Shown: positions 10,197 through 18,906 of the stretch, piece by piece
Position numbering within the stretch: position 1 is the first letter of the stretch
How the letters are laid out: every line of letters begins with the position of its first letter
DNA from: Deinococcus depolymerans
Lineage (GTDB): Bacteria > Deinococcota > Deinococci > Deinococcales > Deinococcaceae
DNA length: 57,329 nucleotides
Direction: 5' to 3'
Assembly: GCF_039522025.1 (NCBI RefSeq)
Contig: NZ_BAAADB010000007.1
Coordinates: forward strand, 1 to 57,329
Translations under genes and position numbers: made by a program
The notes under the pieces: model-generated
Told to the model about the DNA's origin: nothing
Databases searched by the model: none
The model's input: only the letters and a program-made list of their open reading frames with translations

Positions 10197-11054
10197 ATGA
10201 GCGACCCCACCCACCCCACCCAGCTTCAACCGCACGAGCGCGCCCGCCTCTCTGCGCTGGAACAGACCGTCCGTGACGGCCTGCGCGACTTCCGCCGCAC
10301 CGGTCAGGCGCTGTCCGAGATCCGCGACAACGAATTCTTCCTTGCCACGCACGACTCCTTCGAGGCGTACCTGCAGGACCGCTGGGGCTTCACCGCCCCG
10401 CAGGCCGGACGCCTGATCGACGCGGCGGACGTGGCCAAGGTGCTGGAACCGCTGGGCATCCAGCCGAAGAACGAGGCGCAGGCCCGCTCGTACCGCGCCG
10501 CCGCGAAGGTCATCGAGGAACTCGAACCCGAACAGCAGCGCGTCATTGCCCGGCTCGTCGAGGCCGCCGCGCCCGACACCCGGCCCGGAGCAGAGGGCGA
10601 GACGGACGGAGAGGCCGACCTGCCCTGGGACGTGCCCGCCGCCGAGGTCCGCATCATGGCCAGCGTCGTGAAGAAGATGCAGCCCGACGCCCTGGTCCAC
10701 CACCCGGACAGCGGCGACGAGGTGCCCTTCGATACCCTGAGCAACCCCGAACGCTTCGAGGTCATCCGCACGCACGTGGACCAGAAGACCCAGGCGTACC
10801 GCGAGAAGCAGGAGGCGAAAGCGAACGCCCCGCAGGCCGAGAAGATCAACTGGGCCGACTGGGTGCTGAACACCGCCGCGCAGAACCTCGGGCACGGGCA
10901 ACGGCTGGAGATCACCGTGGAACCCGACGGGAGCGGCGCCGCCCGCGCCGTCGCCCGCATCGTGGACGGGGGCACCGGCGAGGTCCTCTCCGCCGGAGCC
11001 GGCGCGGTCACGCTGAAGAAAGCCGTGCTGAACCTCGCCGCCGAACTGAAGTAA
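10197..11054 (+). CDS. Uncharacterised helical protein with a phage/plasmid-type N-terminal HTH-like region
   Basis: The 285-residue protein starts at the ATG before SDPTHPTQL, with GAGGT 8 bases upstream; an in-frame ATG far upstream would collide with the acn promoter. Residues 15-115 ([30 protein letters not shown]-like [36 protein letters not shown]) resemble the helical N-terminal segment found in many phage and plasmid regulators, where it precedes a ParB-like or HTH part. The rest is charged and Ala-rich, without a known motif. DNA binding is an inference. It is divergent from aconitase. Confidence 0.7.
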   Translation: MSDPTHPTQLQPHERARLSALEQTVRDGLRDFRRTGQALSEIRDNEFFLATHDSFEAYLQDRWGFTAPQAGRLIDAADVAKVLEPLGIQPKNEAQARSYRAAAKVIEELEPEQQRVIARLVEAAAPDTRPGAEGETDGEADLPWDVPAAEVRIMASVVKKMQPDALVHHPDSGDEVPFDTLSNPERFEVIRTHVDQKTQAYREKQEAKANAPQAEKINWADWVLNTAAQNLGHGQRLEITVEPDGSGAARAVARIVDGGTGEVLSAGAGAVTLKKAVLNLAAELK

Positions 11055-11074
11055 CGCCGCGCCGAGCCGGCCCG

Positions 11075-11080
11075 TATCCT
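11075..11080 (+). promoter_or_regulatory. -10 box TATCCT for a leaderless DinB-PDZ transcript
   Basis: TATCCT (TANNNT) ends 6 bases before the ATG at 11087. There is no Shine-Dalgarno sequence. The gene would therefore be transcribed independently of the upstream gene on the same strand. Confidence 0.45.
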
Positions 11081-11086
11081 GCGGGT

Positions 11087-11869
11087 ATGTCCTCCACGCT
11101 GATCACAGACCGGCCCGGTTTCACACCCATGATCGCCCGACTGATCGGCATGATGACGTACACGCGCGAGACGACCCTGGAGGCCGTGCAGGGCTGGACG
11201 ATCAAGGAACTGGACCTGATCCCGGACGGGCACGCGAACAGCGCCGGGATGCTGCTGGCGCACATGGCGGCGGTGGAACGCATCTACCAGCTGATCAGTG
11301 ACGGTCACCCGCACCCGGACAGCGCGCTGGAAGCCCACCACTGGCCGGGCCTGAACCTCGGCCAGCAGGGCCGCGCGGAGCTCCGGGGGCGGCCCCTGCG
11401 GCACTACCTGGAGGAACTGGCCCGGGTGCGCGCCGGGACGCTGGAACTCCTGGCCGCGCGGGACGACGCGTGGCTGGACGAACCGCTGCCACTGTGGGGC
11501 GGCACGGGAAACCGGCATTTCATGTGGTTCCACGTGTTCGAGGATGAGCTGAGCCACCGCGGCCAGCTGCGGCTGCTGCGGCGGCACCAGCCGGGGTTGC
11601 AGGGGCTGGGCCTGACGGGCGCGTGGCTGGAACCGCTCGCGGAGGGGCGCGGCGTGCGCTGCCGCGTGGCGCATGAGGGCAGTCCGGCCGAACAGGCAGG
11701 CCTGCGCGGCGGGGATGAGATCGTGGCGATTGACGGCCTGGACGTGCAGGACGTCCACTTCCACGAGTTGCGGCTGGGCGCCGCGCCGGGCGTGAGCAGC
11801 ACCTACCGCGTGCAGCGCGGGCCGGACACCCTGGATCTGACGGTGACGCGGGTGGCGCGGCCCGGGTGA
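11087..11869 (+). CDS. DinB-family protein fused to a C-terminal PDZ domain
   Basis: The 260-residue protein has an N-terminal four-helix DinB-like region (about 10-165). It carries the histidine-bearing stretches SAGMLLAHMAAVERIYQL and FMWFHVFEDELSHRGQL, which form the metal site in DinB/YfiT proteins. Residues 180-258 form a PDZ domain (VRCRVAHEGSPAEQAGLRGGDEIVAIDGLDVQDV). DinB proteins are often thiol S-transferases or damage-responsive proteins and are expanded in Deinococcus. PDZ domains bind C-terminal peptides and are usually attached to proteases, so the pairing is unusual. The protein appears cytoplasmic. Function unknown. Confidence 0.85.
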   Translation: MSSTLITDRPGFTPMIARLIGMMTYTRETTLEAVQGWTIKELDLIPDGHANSAGMLLAHMAAVERIYQLISDGHPHPDSALEAHHWPGLNLGQQGRAELRGRPLRHYLEELARVRAGTLELLAARDDAWLDEPLPLWGGTGNRHFMWFHVFEDELSHRGQLRLLRRHQPGLQGLGLTGAWLEPLAEGRGVRCRVAHEGSPAEQAGLRGGDEIVAIDGLDVQDVHFHELRLGAAPGVSSTYRVQRGPDTLDLTVTRVARPG

Positions 11870-11909
11870 GTGGCCTGGCCGCTGCGCCGTACTGACCGTG
11901 CGTGTCTGT

Positions 11910-12048
11910 CATACGGACTCGGATTGAATGGTCTTTGCAGCCCATTCAATCCGAGCGGATGCGAGTAGGAGAGAAACGGATTCCGGACGTGGAGTTGGCA
12001 GATCGGTGGTGTTCCGATCCGTCAACGAAATAGACGGAATCCGTATCA
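11910..12048 (+). repeat. Structured intergenic repeat, copy C (most complete copy)
   Basis: This copy has both ends: CATACGGACTC on the left and GACGGAATCCGTATCA on the right. Stem 1 is a perfect 14-bp pair (CTCGGATTGAATGG with CCATTCAATCCGAG). Its loop TCTTTGCAGC is the reverse complement of the loop in copies A, B and E. Stem 2 is GTTGGCAGATCGG, loop TGGTGTT, CCGATCCGTCAAC. The linker GCGGATGCGAGTAGGAGAG is shared with copy A. It starts 40 bases after the DinB-PDZ stop codon. This and the next two entries account for most of the 396-base gap before the ATPase gene. Confidence 0.9.
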
Positions 12049-12172
12049 TCCCTGCCTGCCGCTCCCGCTCCGGTGTTCGCGGACGGGTGTGCCGGGGCGC
12101 CGCTTCCGCCGCCGGTGGGGGCGGGCGGCTGTCCGGGTGGGCATACCTGAGCATTCCGGTGGGTGTTCTGCG

Positions 12173-12201
12173 TTGAGTTCGGGGGGCGGGGGGAGTAGAA
12201 T
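12173..12201 (+). promoter_or_regulatory. Promoter of the P1B-4 metal ATPase gene
   Basis: A TTGAGT -35 (12173-12178) and TAGAAT -10 (12196-12201) are separated by exactly 17 bases of G-rich sequence. The box lies 65 bases before the TTG start codon. It is immediately followed by an inverted repeat. Confidence 0.65.
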
Positions 12202-12203
12202 CC

Positions 12204-12230
12204 CCTTATTGAGAATCCTTCCTATTAAGG
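12204..12230 (+). promoter_or_regulatory. Inverted repeat just downstream of the ATPase promoter, possible metal-responsive operator
   Basis: CCTTA (12204-12208) is mirrored by TAAGG (12226-12230), with AT-rich GAGAAT-CC-TTCCTATT between. The region is the only AT-rich stretch around and covers the expected transcription start. It could bind a metal sensor such as a Fur, PerR or ArsR/SmtB-type protein. Which one cannot be told from one site. Confidence 0.4.
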
Positions 12231-12265
12231 AGGGTCGTTCCTCTCCCCCACCCCGGAGGCTCCAC

Positions 12266-14182
12266 TTGACCACCCAGACCCTCACCCACCCAGGCGCCCG
12301 GCCCGAGCCGCGCTTCACGCTGACGCCCGAACTGCGCCGCGCCGTCACCCTCACCACCCTGACCCTGGCTGGCCTGCTCGTCGGCCTGACCGGGCAGTCC
12401 CTCCTGCACCTCCCGGCCCTGCAGTGGGCGGGCTACGTCACGGCCTTCGTGGCAGGCGGCATTCCCGCCGGGCGGCAGGCGCTGCATTCCCTGTTCGTGC
12501 AGCGCAAACTGGACGTGGACCTGCTCATGGTGCTGGCCGCACTGGGCGCCGCGAGCATCGGACAGGCGGCGGACGGCGCGATCCTCCTCTTTCTGTTCAG
12601 CCTGAGTAACACCCTGCAGGACTGGGCGATGGGCCGCACCTCCAGCGCCATCCAGGCCCTGATGAACCTGAACCCCGAGGGCGCCACCGTCCTGCGTGGC
12701 GGGCAGGAGAAATGGTGCGAACTGGGCGACATCCGCATCGGGGACATTCTGGTCGTGCGGCCCGGCGAGCGCATCGCCGCCGACGCCCGCGTGACGCGCG
12801 GCCAGACCAGCGTGGACGAGAGCCCCATCACGGGCGAGAGCGCCCCGGTGGATAAGGCGCCGGGCGCGGAACTCGCCTCCGGGACCGTCAACCTGAACGG
12901 CAGCGTGCAGGCGACCGTGATCCGCCCGGCGGGCGAGAGCACCCTGGCGCGGCTGGTGGGCCTGATGGAGCAGGCGCAGACGCAGAAGAGCCGCACCGAG
13001 AGCCTCACCGAACGCTGGGAGAGCCCCTACGCCCTGACGGTCCTGCTGGCCGTACCCGCCGTGTACGCCCTGCTCCGGTACGGGTCCGGCCTGAACGTGG
13101 ACGACGCGTGGTACCGCGCCATGACCTTCATGGTGGTCGCCAGTCCCTGCGCGGTCGTGATCAGCACCCCCGCCGTGATGCTCTCGGCCATGGCCGCCGC
13201 CGCGCGTGGGGGCGTGCTGTTCAAGAGCAGCGCCGCCATGGACGCCCTGGCGGGCGTACAGACGGTCGCGTTCGACAAAACCGGCACGCTGACCCAGGCC
13301 CGCATGACCCTGACCGCCGTGCACGCGGATGACGAGGGGCAGGCGCTGGCGCTGGCCGCCGGACTGGAGGCGCACAGCGAGCACCCCATCGCGCAGGCCA
13401 TCGTCACCGCCGCCCGGGAACGCGGCGTGAACCCACGGACCGTCACGGACGCCCAGGCGATTCCCGGGCACGGCATCGAGGCCCGCCTGCCGGACGGGCA
13501 GGTCGCGTGGGCGGGGAACGTCCGCCTCGCGCAGCGGCAGGGCGCCACGCTGGACGCCGCGCAGCAGGCGGCCCTGAGTGACCTGGGCGCGCGCGGCAGC
13601 AGCAGCGTCATCGTGGGCGTCGGCCCGCGCGTGACTGGCGTGATGGGCGTGGCGGACGCCCTGCGGCCCGACATCCGCGCCGCGCTGGACGCCCTGAAGG
13701 CCAGCGGCGTCTCGCACCGGGTCATGCTCACCGGGGACCGCGAGGAGGTCGCCCGCACGGTGGCCGCCGAGGTGGGCCTCAGCGAGTACCGCGCGGGCCT
13801 GCTGCCCGAGGACAAGCTGCGCCTGATCGGCGAGCTGCCCGGCCCGGTCGCCATGGTCGGGGACGGCGTGAACGACGCGCCCGCCCTGGCCCGCGCGGAC
13901 CTGGGCGTGGCTGTCGCCTCGGGCACCGACGTCGCCATCGAGAGCGCGGACGTGGTCCTGATGCGCAGCGACCTCGGGAAGCTGGCCGGCGCGGTGCGCC
14001 TGGCACGGGACGCGCGGCGCACCGTGATCACGAACCTGCTGTTCGCGTTCGGCGTGATCCTGATCGTCGCGCCGCTGGCGGTGGCCGGAAAGGTGCCGTT
14101 GCCGCTGGGCGTCATCGCGCACGAGGGCGGCACGGTGTTCGTGGTGTTCATGGGCCTGCGCCTGCTGCGCCACCGCCTGTAG
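12266..14182 (+). CDS. P1B-4 type heavy-metal efflux ATPase (Co/Fe/Zn class)
   Basis: The start chosen is TTG, preceded by GGAGG at 6-7 bases, giving 638 residues; open sequence upstream is not protein-like. Features of a P1B ATPase are TGES (Thr189), the transport motif SPC at 293-295 in the sixth membrane helix, DKTGT with phosphorylated Asp337, HP in SEHPIAQAIV, and GDGVNDAPAL. The SPC motif together with HEGGT at about residue 619 marks the P1B-4 subgroup (CoaT, CtpD, PfeT). Those proteins export Co2+, Fe2+ or sometimes Zn2+ across the inner membrane. There is no N-terminal metal-binding domain. The metal is inferred only to class level. Confidence 0.9.
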   Translation: MTTQTLTHPGARPEPRFTLTPELRRAVTLTTLTLAGLLVGLTGQSLLHLPALQWAGYVTAFVAGGIPAGRQALHSLFVQRKLDVDLLMVLAALGAASIGQAADGAILLFLFSLSNTLQDWAMGRTSSAIQALMNLNPEGATVLRGGQEKWCELGDIRIGDILVVRPGERIAADARVTRGQTSVDESPITGESAPVDKAPGAELASGTVNLNGSVQATVIRPAGESTLARLVGLMEQAQTQKSRTESLTERWESPYALTVLLAVPAVYALLRYGSGLNVDDAWYRAMTFMVVASPCAVVISTPAVMLSAMAAAARGGVLFKSSAAMDALAGVQTVAFDKTGTLTQARMTLTAVHADDEGQALALAAGLEAHSEHPIAQAIVTAARERGVNPRTVTDAQAIPGHGIEARLPDGQVAWAGNVRLAQRQGATLDAAQQAALSDLGARGSSSVIVGVGPRVTGVMGVADALRPDIRAALDALKASGVSHRVMLTGDREEVARTVAAEVGLSEYRAGLLPEDKLRLIGELPGPVAMVGDGVNDAPALARADLGVAVASGTDVAIESADVVLMRSDLGKLAGAVRLARDARRTVITNLLFAFGVILIVAPLAVAGKVPLPLGVIAHEGGTVFVVFMGLRLLRHRL

Positions 14183-14311
14183 GCGGGATGCAGCACGAGG
14201 GGCGCGGGAGGCAGCGGGGCACCGCGCCCCTTAAGGTTCCCGCAGGTCACGGCACATCCCGGCGCCGCCCACGCCACCGACGCTGAGCGTCAGAGTTCAC
14301 CGGAGGCTCGC

Positions 14312-14770
14312 ATGAACCTGAACCCCACCCGCCGATCCCTGCTGCCCCGCCTTCTGCTGGGCCTGCTGGCCCTGTTCGTGCTGATCCAGTTCGTGCCCTA
14401 CGGCCGGGCGCACGCCAACCCCACCGTGCAGACCCGGCCGAAATGGGATGACCCGCGCACAGAGGCGCTGTTCACGCGGGCCTGCGCCGACTGCCACAGC
14501 CACGCGACCGTGTGGCCCTGGTACAGCCACGTGGCGCCCGTCTCGTGGCTGGTGCAGCGGCACGTGGACGAGGGCCGCAGCAGATTCAACGTGAACGTGC
14601 CGGGCTTCGGACGTGAAGCGGACGAGGCGGCCAGCGAGGTCCGCAGTGGCGGCATGCCGGAACCCACCTACCTGCCCCTGCACCCCACCGCCCGTCTGAG
14701 CGCGCCGGAGAGGGAACAGCTCGCGGCGGGCCTGGAAGCGACCTTCGGCAGCCGGGGCGGGGGCCGCTGA
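14312..14770 (+). CDS. Membrane-anchored haem-binding domain protein (CxxCH)
   Basis: The 152-residue protein has an N-terminal membrane anchor or signal (LLPRLLLGLLALFVLIQFVPYG) and a periplasmic part with one c-type haem motif, CADCH at residues 58-62. The conserved surroundings SHATVWPWYSHVAPVSWLVQRHVDEGRSRFNV are typical of the haem-binding domain family PF14376. GGAGG lies 7 bases before the ATG. The domain is usually found in small cytochrome-like proteins of unknown redox partner. It follows the metal ATPase by 130 bases on the same strand, possibly as a separate unit. Confidence 0.88.
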   Translation: MNLNPTRRSLLPRLLLGLLALFVLIQFVPYGRAHANPTVQTRPKWDDPRTEALFTRACADCHSHATVWPWYSHVAPVSWLVQRHVDEGRSRFNVNVPGFGREADEAASEVRSGGMPEPTYLPLHPTARLSAPEREQLAAGLEATFGSRGGGR

Positions 14771-14903
14771 GCAGACGCGGGCCGCGCCGTAAGGTCTGGT
14801 GAACGCGGTCCCCACCCGGTGCCAGCCGGCGGGGGCCTACGCTGGGCAGTGACACACTTCAATCCAGCACAGGCCCCGCGCGGGCGGGGCAGGAGGCAGC
14901 AGC

Positions 14904-15233
14904 ATGGGAGAAGGCAGACCGAACGGGCAGGCGCACGCCAACGTCTCACAGGACACCATCAACGACCAGGGGCAGTGGAACACCGGCACGCCCAAGAACC
15001 CAGGTGACGCCATCACCGAGGGGCAGTACACCGGGGTCAGCGACGCGAACGCCGGCGCCGGGGACAGCACGTCGCCCGCCGGGCAGGTGAGCAGCACCAC
15101 CGACCCGCGTGCAGCCGAGAACACCGGCACGGACGCCAACCCCAGCACGTACGGCGGTATGAAGGACGGACTGCCGGCCAGCGGGGCCGCCACGAACCCC
15201 GAGAAGACCGTGGACGGCAACGAGGGCAGCTGA
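14904..15233 (+). CDS. Small hydrophilic, probably disordered protein
   Basis: The 109-residue protein is rich in Gly, Asn, Asp, Thr, Ser and Pro, has no Cys or Trp-rich core and few hydrophobics, and shows no signal peptide. GGAGG at 7 bases before the ATG and a clean stop make it a convincing gene. The composition resembles hydrophilic stress-type proteins, but no LEA motif repeats, so no function is assigned. Confidence 0.7.
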   Translation: MGEGRPNGQAHANVSQDTINDQGQWNTGTPKNPGDAITEGQYTGVSDANAGAGDSTSPAGQVSSTTDPRAAENTGTDANPSTYGGMKDGLPASGAATNPEKTVDGNEGS

Positions 15234-15263
15234 CCTGGTTTAAAGCGCCTGGACTTCCGGGCG

Positions 15264-16328
15264 TTACCCGGGGAAGCCCAGCAGGACGTGTTCGGCACTG
15301 AAGCCGGGGCCCATGGCGCTCAGCAGGGCCCGGCCCGCCGGGGCGCCGCGCAGCACCTCGGCCAGCACGAACAGCACGGTGACGCTGCTCATGTTCCCGT
15401 ACTGCCGCAGCACGCGGCGGCTGCTGTCGAGCGCCCCGGCGGGCAGCGACAGGGCCTCCTCGTACGCGGCCAGCACCTTCACGCCGCCCGGATGGACCAC
15501 GAAGGTGTCCACGTCCTCGCGGCTCCAGCCGTGCGCGGCCAGGGCGTCCTCGACATTGCCGCGCATCATGCCGCGCACCAGGGTGGGAATGTCGCGGCTG
15601 AACCGGACCTTCAGGCCCTCGTCGACCACGTCCCAGCCCATGATGTCCTCGCTGTCCTCGATCAGGGTGGAGTACGCGCCGTGCAGGTGCGCCAGCGCGG
15701 GCGGCCCCGGCACGTCCGGCGCGGTCAGGACCAGGGCTGCGCCGCCATCCGCGAACAGGGCGGTCCCCACGAAGTTGCTGCTGGACTCATCCCCCCGGAC
15801 CAGGGTCAGGCTGCACAGTTCCACCGCCACGAACAGCACCCGCCGGAAGCCCGCACGGACCAGGTCGGCGGCGCGGGCCAGTCCGGCCGCGCCGCCCGCG
15901 CAGCCCAGCCCCCAGATGGGCACGCGGACCGCGTGACGGTTCAGGCCCAGCGCGCCGATCAGGTCGGCGTCCAGGCTGGGGGTGCTCAGGCCGCTGGTGT
16001 TCACGACCACCACGGCGTCCACGTCCTGCGGGGTCACCTGCGCCTCGGCGAGGGCCTGCGCCGCCAGCCGGCGGGTCAGGGTGCGGGCCTCCTCGATGAA
16101 CACGGCGTTCTTCTCCCCGAACCCCCGGGGGCTCAGGTACCACGCCAGGGGCCGCGCCAGCGCCCGCGAGTCGATCTGCGCGTTCCCGAACACCTCCAGC
16201 AGGCCGGGGCGGGCCGCCATGCGGGGAAAGAGGGTGCGGGCCGCGGCCTGCACGTCGGACTGCGCGGTCAGGTGCGGCGGCGTGCCCGTCACCAGGGAAC
16301 GGAGGGCTGGCAGGGGGGGAACGGACAT
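15264..16328 (-). CDS. Type III polyketide synthase (chalcone/stilbene synthase family)
   Basis: The 354-residue enzyme has the full thiolase-fold catalytic triad: Cys143 in [12 protein letters not shown], His279 in [11 protein letters not shown], and Asn312 in [15 protein letters not shown]. It should load a starter acyl-CoA on Cys143 and extend it with malonyl-CoA, giving alkylresorcinol, alkylpyrone or similar aromatic products. The start is the ATG of [12 protein letters not shown]; the longer open frame upstream is GC noise. No methyltransferase or cytochrome P450 partner is adjacent, so the final product is unknown. Confidence 0.93.
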   Translation of the reverse strand: MSVPPLPALRSLVTGTPPHLTAQSDVQAAARTLFPRMAARPGLLEVFGNAQIDSRALARPLAWYLSPRGFGEKNAVFIEEARTLTRRLAAQALAEAQVTPQDVDAVVVVNTSGLSTPSLDADLIGALGLNRHAVRVPIWGLGCAGGAAGLARAADLVRAGFRRVLFVAVELCSLTLVRGDESSSNFVGTALFADGGAALVLTAPDVPGPPALAHLHGAYSTLIEDSEDIMGWDVVDEGLKVRFSRDIPTLVRGMMRGNVEDALAAHGWSREDVDTFVVHPGGVKVLAAYEEALSLPAGALDSSRRVLRQYGNMSSVTVLFVLAEVLRGAPAGRALLSAMGPGFSAEHVLLGFPG

Positions 16329-16504
16329 GCGGGCATTCTGCCGTGCCCACGCGCCGCGTAACCGTGCGCCTTCCCCCTTCCGGTTCCCGGCGACCTTGGC
16401 CGGACCTTCAGAGGTCACGCCCGCCCCCGGGGCGGGCCGGAACGCCGCCAGACAGCACCGGCACCGCACCGGTCACGGGGGGGCTCTCCTTCACGGCCAG
16501 CAGA

Positions 16505-16568
16505 AGCGGAAGCTGGCAACCCGGCGCAGCGCCCGGGTTGCCAGCGGAACAGACGGCAGTCCTGATCA
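16505..16568 (-). repeat. Structured intergenic repeat, copy G (stem 2 half only), likely terminator of the aldo/keto reductase gene
   Basis: On the minus strand it begins TGATCAGGACTGCCGTCTG, and the TGA is the reductase stop codon. It continues into a perfect 13-bp stem: GCTGGCAACCCGG at 16512-16524 with CCGGGTTGCCAGC at 16533-16545. The stem position and the GACGG flank match stem 2 and the right end of the longer copies. Stem 1 is absent. Confidence 0.7.
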
Positions 16569-17462
16569 GTCCTGGCGGGGCTGGTTGGCCCATTCCTGCT
16601 TCCCGACCTCGTCGAGCGCGCGGAAGTCCTCGTCGGTCAGGGTCAGCCCGGCGGCGGCCACGTTCTCCTCGAGGTGCCTGACCTTGCCGGTGCCGGGAAT
16701 GGGCAGCATGACGGGGCTGCGGCGCAGCACCCAGGCCAGCGCGACCTGCGAGGGACTGGCGTTCAGGCGGGCGGCCAGGTCGGCCAGCACGCTGCCCTCG
16801 CGGGCGAGGCTGCCGGCGGCCAGCGGGAACCAGGGCATGAAGCCGATGTTCTCACGCTCGCAGTAGTCCAGCACGTCCTCGCTCTTGCGGTTCACGAGGT
16901 TGTACAGGTTCTGCACGGTGGACACCGGGAACACGCGGCGGGCCGCCTCGATCTCCTCGACCGTGACCTCCGAGAGCCCCGCGTGCCGGATGACCCCCTC
17001 GTCCATCAGTTCCTTGATGGCCGCGAACTGCTCGTCACGCGGCACCTTCGGGTCGATGCGGTGCAGCTGCCACAGGTCGATGCGGTCCACGCCCAGACGG
17101 CGGCGCGACAGGTGCGCCTGCTGCTTGAGGTACTCGGGCCGGCCGACCGGCGGCCAGATGTTCGGACCGGTGCGGGTCAGGCCGCCCTTGGTGGCGATCA
17201 CGACCGTGTCGTAGGGGTGCAGCGCCTCGCGGATCAGTTCCTCGCTGACGGCCGGGCCGTAACTGTCGGCCGTGTCGATCAGGTTCACGCCGATTTCCGG
17301 CAGGCGCCGCAGGGTCGCCAGCGCGCCCTCACGGTCGGCCGGGTCGCCCCAGACGCCGTCGCCCGTGACGCGCATGGCGCCGAAACCGAGGCGGTTGACG
17401 CTGAGGTCCCCGCCGATCTTGAAGGTGCCGCTCGCGGCGGCGTTGGGGTTGGATTCGGTCAT
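16566..17462 (-). CDS. Aldo/keto reductase
   Basis: This is a 298-residue NADPH-dependent TIM-barrel oxidoreductase. The AKR catalytic residues are seen: Asp63 and Tyr68 in [11 protein letters not shown], Lys92 in VVIATKGG, and His134 in DLWQLHRID. The family segments [20 protein letters not shown] and [19 protein letters not shown] are also present. A GGAGGG box precedes the ATG. The stop codon is fused to repeat copy G. Substrate not predictable; it probably acts on small carbonyls in the cytoplasm. Confidence 0.93.
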   Translation of the reverse strand: MTESNPNAAASGTFKIGGDLSVNRLGFGAMRVTGDGVWGDPADREGALATLRRLPEIGVNLIDTADSYGPAVSEELIREALHPYDTVVIATKGGLTRTGPNIWPPVGRPEYLKQQAHLSRRRLGVDRIDLWQLHRIDPKVPRDEQFAAIKELMDEGVIRHAGLSEVTVEEIEAARRVFPVSTVQNLYNLVNRKSEDVLDYCERENIGFMPWFPLAAGSLAREGSVLADLAARLNASPSQVALAWVLRRSPVMLPIPGTGKVRHLEENVAAAGLTLTDEDFRALDEVGKQEWANQPRQD

Positions 17463-17563
17463 GGTCTTGCCCTCCAGGGAGGCATTCTGCGCCGCGTACC
17501 CGCGCCCCGTGTGGCAGTTTCCTCAAGGGAGGGTGAAGCCCAGTACGGGCGGGGTGCCTGACT

Positions 17564-17893
17564 TCAGCTTGGTGGGGGCGCGGCACCGCGCAGGGCGACC
17601 CAGTAGCTGTCCAGCGTCTGCTGTCCCAACGGTGTGATGCGGTAGCTGGTCACGGGTACCTTGCCCCGGAAGGCCTTGTGCACCTTCAGGTACCCGGCGT
17701 CTTCCAGCTTGGTGGCGTGGCTGCTCAGGTTGCCGCGGCTGAGGCCCAGCGCAGCTTCCAGGTATTTGAACTCCACCTCCTGCGCGCCCGCCAGTACGCT
17801 CATGATGGCCAGACGGACGGGTTCATGAATCACGCGGTTCAGGCCCAGCAAGGCGTTCAGGGAGGGGGGGGCGGGCGGCAGCGCGGCGCTCAC
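17564..17893 (-). CDS. Winged-helix transcriptional regulator
   Basis: The 109-residue protein is mostly one winged helix-turn-helix: LNRVIHEPVRLAIMSVLAGAQEVEFKYLEAALGLSRGNLSSHATKLEDAGYLKVHKAF with the wing GKVPVTSYRITPLGQQTL. It resembles the ArsR-like/HTH_34 class that works as a dimer on palindromic operators. It is the last gene of a three-gene operon, overlapping the upstream membrane gene by 4 bases (ATGA). It may bind the palindrome at 18907-18921 in front of the operon. Confidence 0.87.
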   Translation of the reverse strand: MSAALPPAPPSLNALLGLNRVIHEPVRLAIMSVLAGAQEVEFKYLEAALGLSRGNLSSHATKLEDAGYLKVHKAFRGKVPVTSYRITPLGQQTLDSYWVALRGAAPPPS

Positions 17894-18561
17894 GGGAGGT
17901 GGCTCAGGCCCAGGCGGGCGCGCAGGTCACGCAGGTCGGCGGCCACCTGCCGGGCCTGCACGTGCTGCGTCCACCCGAGCCAGATCAGCCCCAGGGACAG
18001 TGCGGCGGTGACGGCCCATTGCGCGGTGACCCGCCAGCTATCCGTGAAGTCGGTGTGACCGCCGATGAGCGCCCCACACAGCAGCAGACCGAGGCCCACG
18101 GTGCGGGTATCGGCGCGGCCCGTCAGGCGGACGGTTCCGGTCAGGGCGAGCAGCAGAGCCAGGCCGGACGGCAGGGCAAGGGGAGCCAGGGCGGGGAAGG
18201 CTGACCCGATCAGCCCGGTGCGTTCAGCCAGTAGCGCGAGCAGCGTGCCTGACCCCGCACCGGCCAGGAGCCCCCAGACGAAGCCACGCTGGGAGCGGGC
18301 CTGTTCGGTCACAGCCCCGAGGGTCTGGTACTGACGCCGCGTCAGGCGCACGACGATTACGAAACCTGCGCTGACAGCGGCAGCCCACAGCATCAGCGCG
18401 GGGGCGTTCAGGTCGGCGCGGGCCAACAGATAGGTCAGGGGGAGGGTCACGGCGCCGTACAGGTGACCCAGCCCCAGCGCGGAGGCCGAGTAACGACTGT
18501 AACGGGCGGTCAGATCCTGAAGGCGGGCATAGTCGGCGGGGTCAGGGTGGTGAGCCGTCAC
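17890..18561 (-). CDS. Multi-pass membrane protein of unknown function
   Basis: The 223-residue protein starts at a GTG with GGGGAGGG five bases upstream. That GTG overlaps the stop of the preceding gene (GTGA), which decides the start. A short charged N-terminus (DYARLQDLTARYSRYSAS) is followed by about six hydrophobic segments and a basic tail (HVQARQVAADLRDLRARLGL). No catalytic motif was seen. Its coupling to a membrane protein and a winged-helix regulator suggests a small membrane-stress or efflux-like module, but this is inference. Confidence 0.8.
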   Translation of the reverse strand: MTAHHPDPADYARLQDLTARYSRYSASALGLGHLYGAVTLPLTYLLARADLNAPALMLWAAAVSAGFVIVVRLTRRQYQTLGAVTEQARSQRGFVWGLLAGAGSGTLLALLAERTGLIGSAFPALAPLALPSGLALLLALTGTVRLTGRADTRTVGLGLLLCGALIGGHTDFTDSWRVTAQWAVTAALSLGLIWLGWTQHVQARQVAADLRDLRARLGLSHLP

Positions 18562-18899
18562 GCACACCCTCCCCTGCGCCCGGTATGCGCGGCCCACGGG
18601 GCGCACAGGGCGACGAGCAAGCCGCTCAGGAGCAGCGGGGTCTGGGTGGTCAGGAGTCCCATGGCGAACAGCAGGGCGTTCAGGCCCAGCAGGACGCCGG
18701 CGGGGCGGGAGCGGGAGGCAGTGGCGATCAGGAGTCCGGCACCTGTGATCACCCACATCCAAGTCGTGACACCGAATCCCGTCTGGTGGACGGTGCCGAG
18801 GGTCGCCAGGGTCAGCAGTGGAATCAGGGCCCGGCGTCCCTCCAGCGCGGTCATCTGCCAGGAGGTGGGCCTACGGAACGGTGGGGGACGGTGCGGCAT
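18558..18899 (-). CDS. Small membrane protein, first gene of the winged-helix operon
   Basis: About 113 residues with three hydrophobic segments (LIPLLTLATLGTV, MWVITGAGLLIATA, VLLGLNALLFAMGLL and a following LLLSGLLVAL). Two starts are possible, ATG at 18899 or ATG at 18854; neither has a clear ribosome-binding site. The first is used here because it lies just after the palindrome. It is not recognised beyond being a membrane protein. Confidence 0.65.
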   Translation of the reverse strand: MPHRPPPFRRPTSWQMTALEGRRALIPLLTLATLGTVHQTGFGVTTWMWVITGAGLLIATASRSRPAGVLLGLNALLFAMGLLTTQTPLLLSGLLVALCAPWAAHTGRRGGCA

Positions 18900-18906
18900 G
18901 CACTCA

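Noticed and set aside
12206..14173. Minus-strand open frame opposite the metal ATPase
   Set aside because: His/Gln/Ala/Arg-rich antisense of a complete P1B ATPase, without a ribosome-binding site or known motif.
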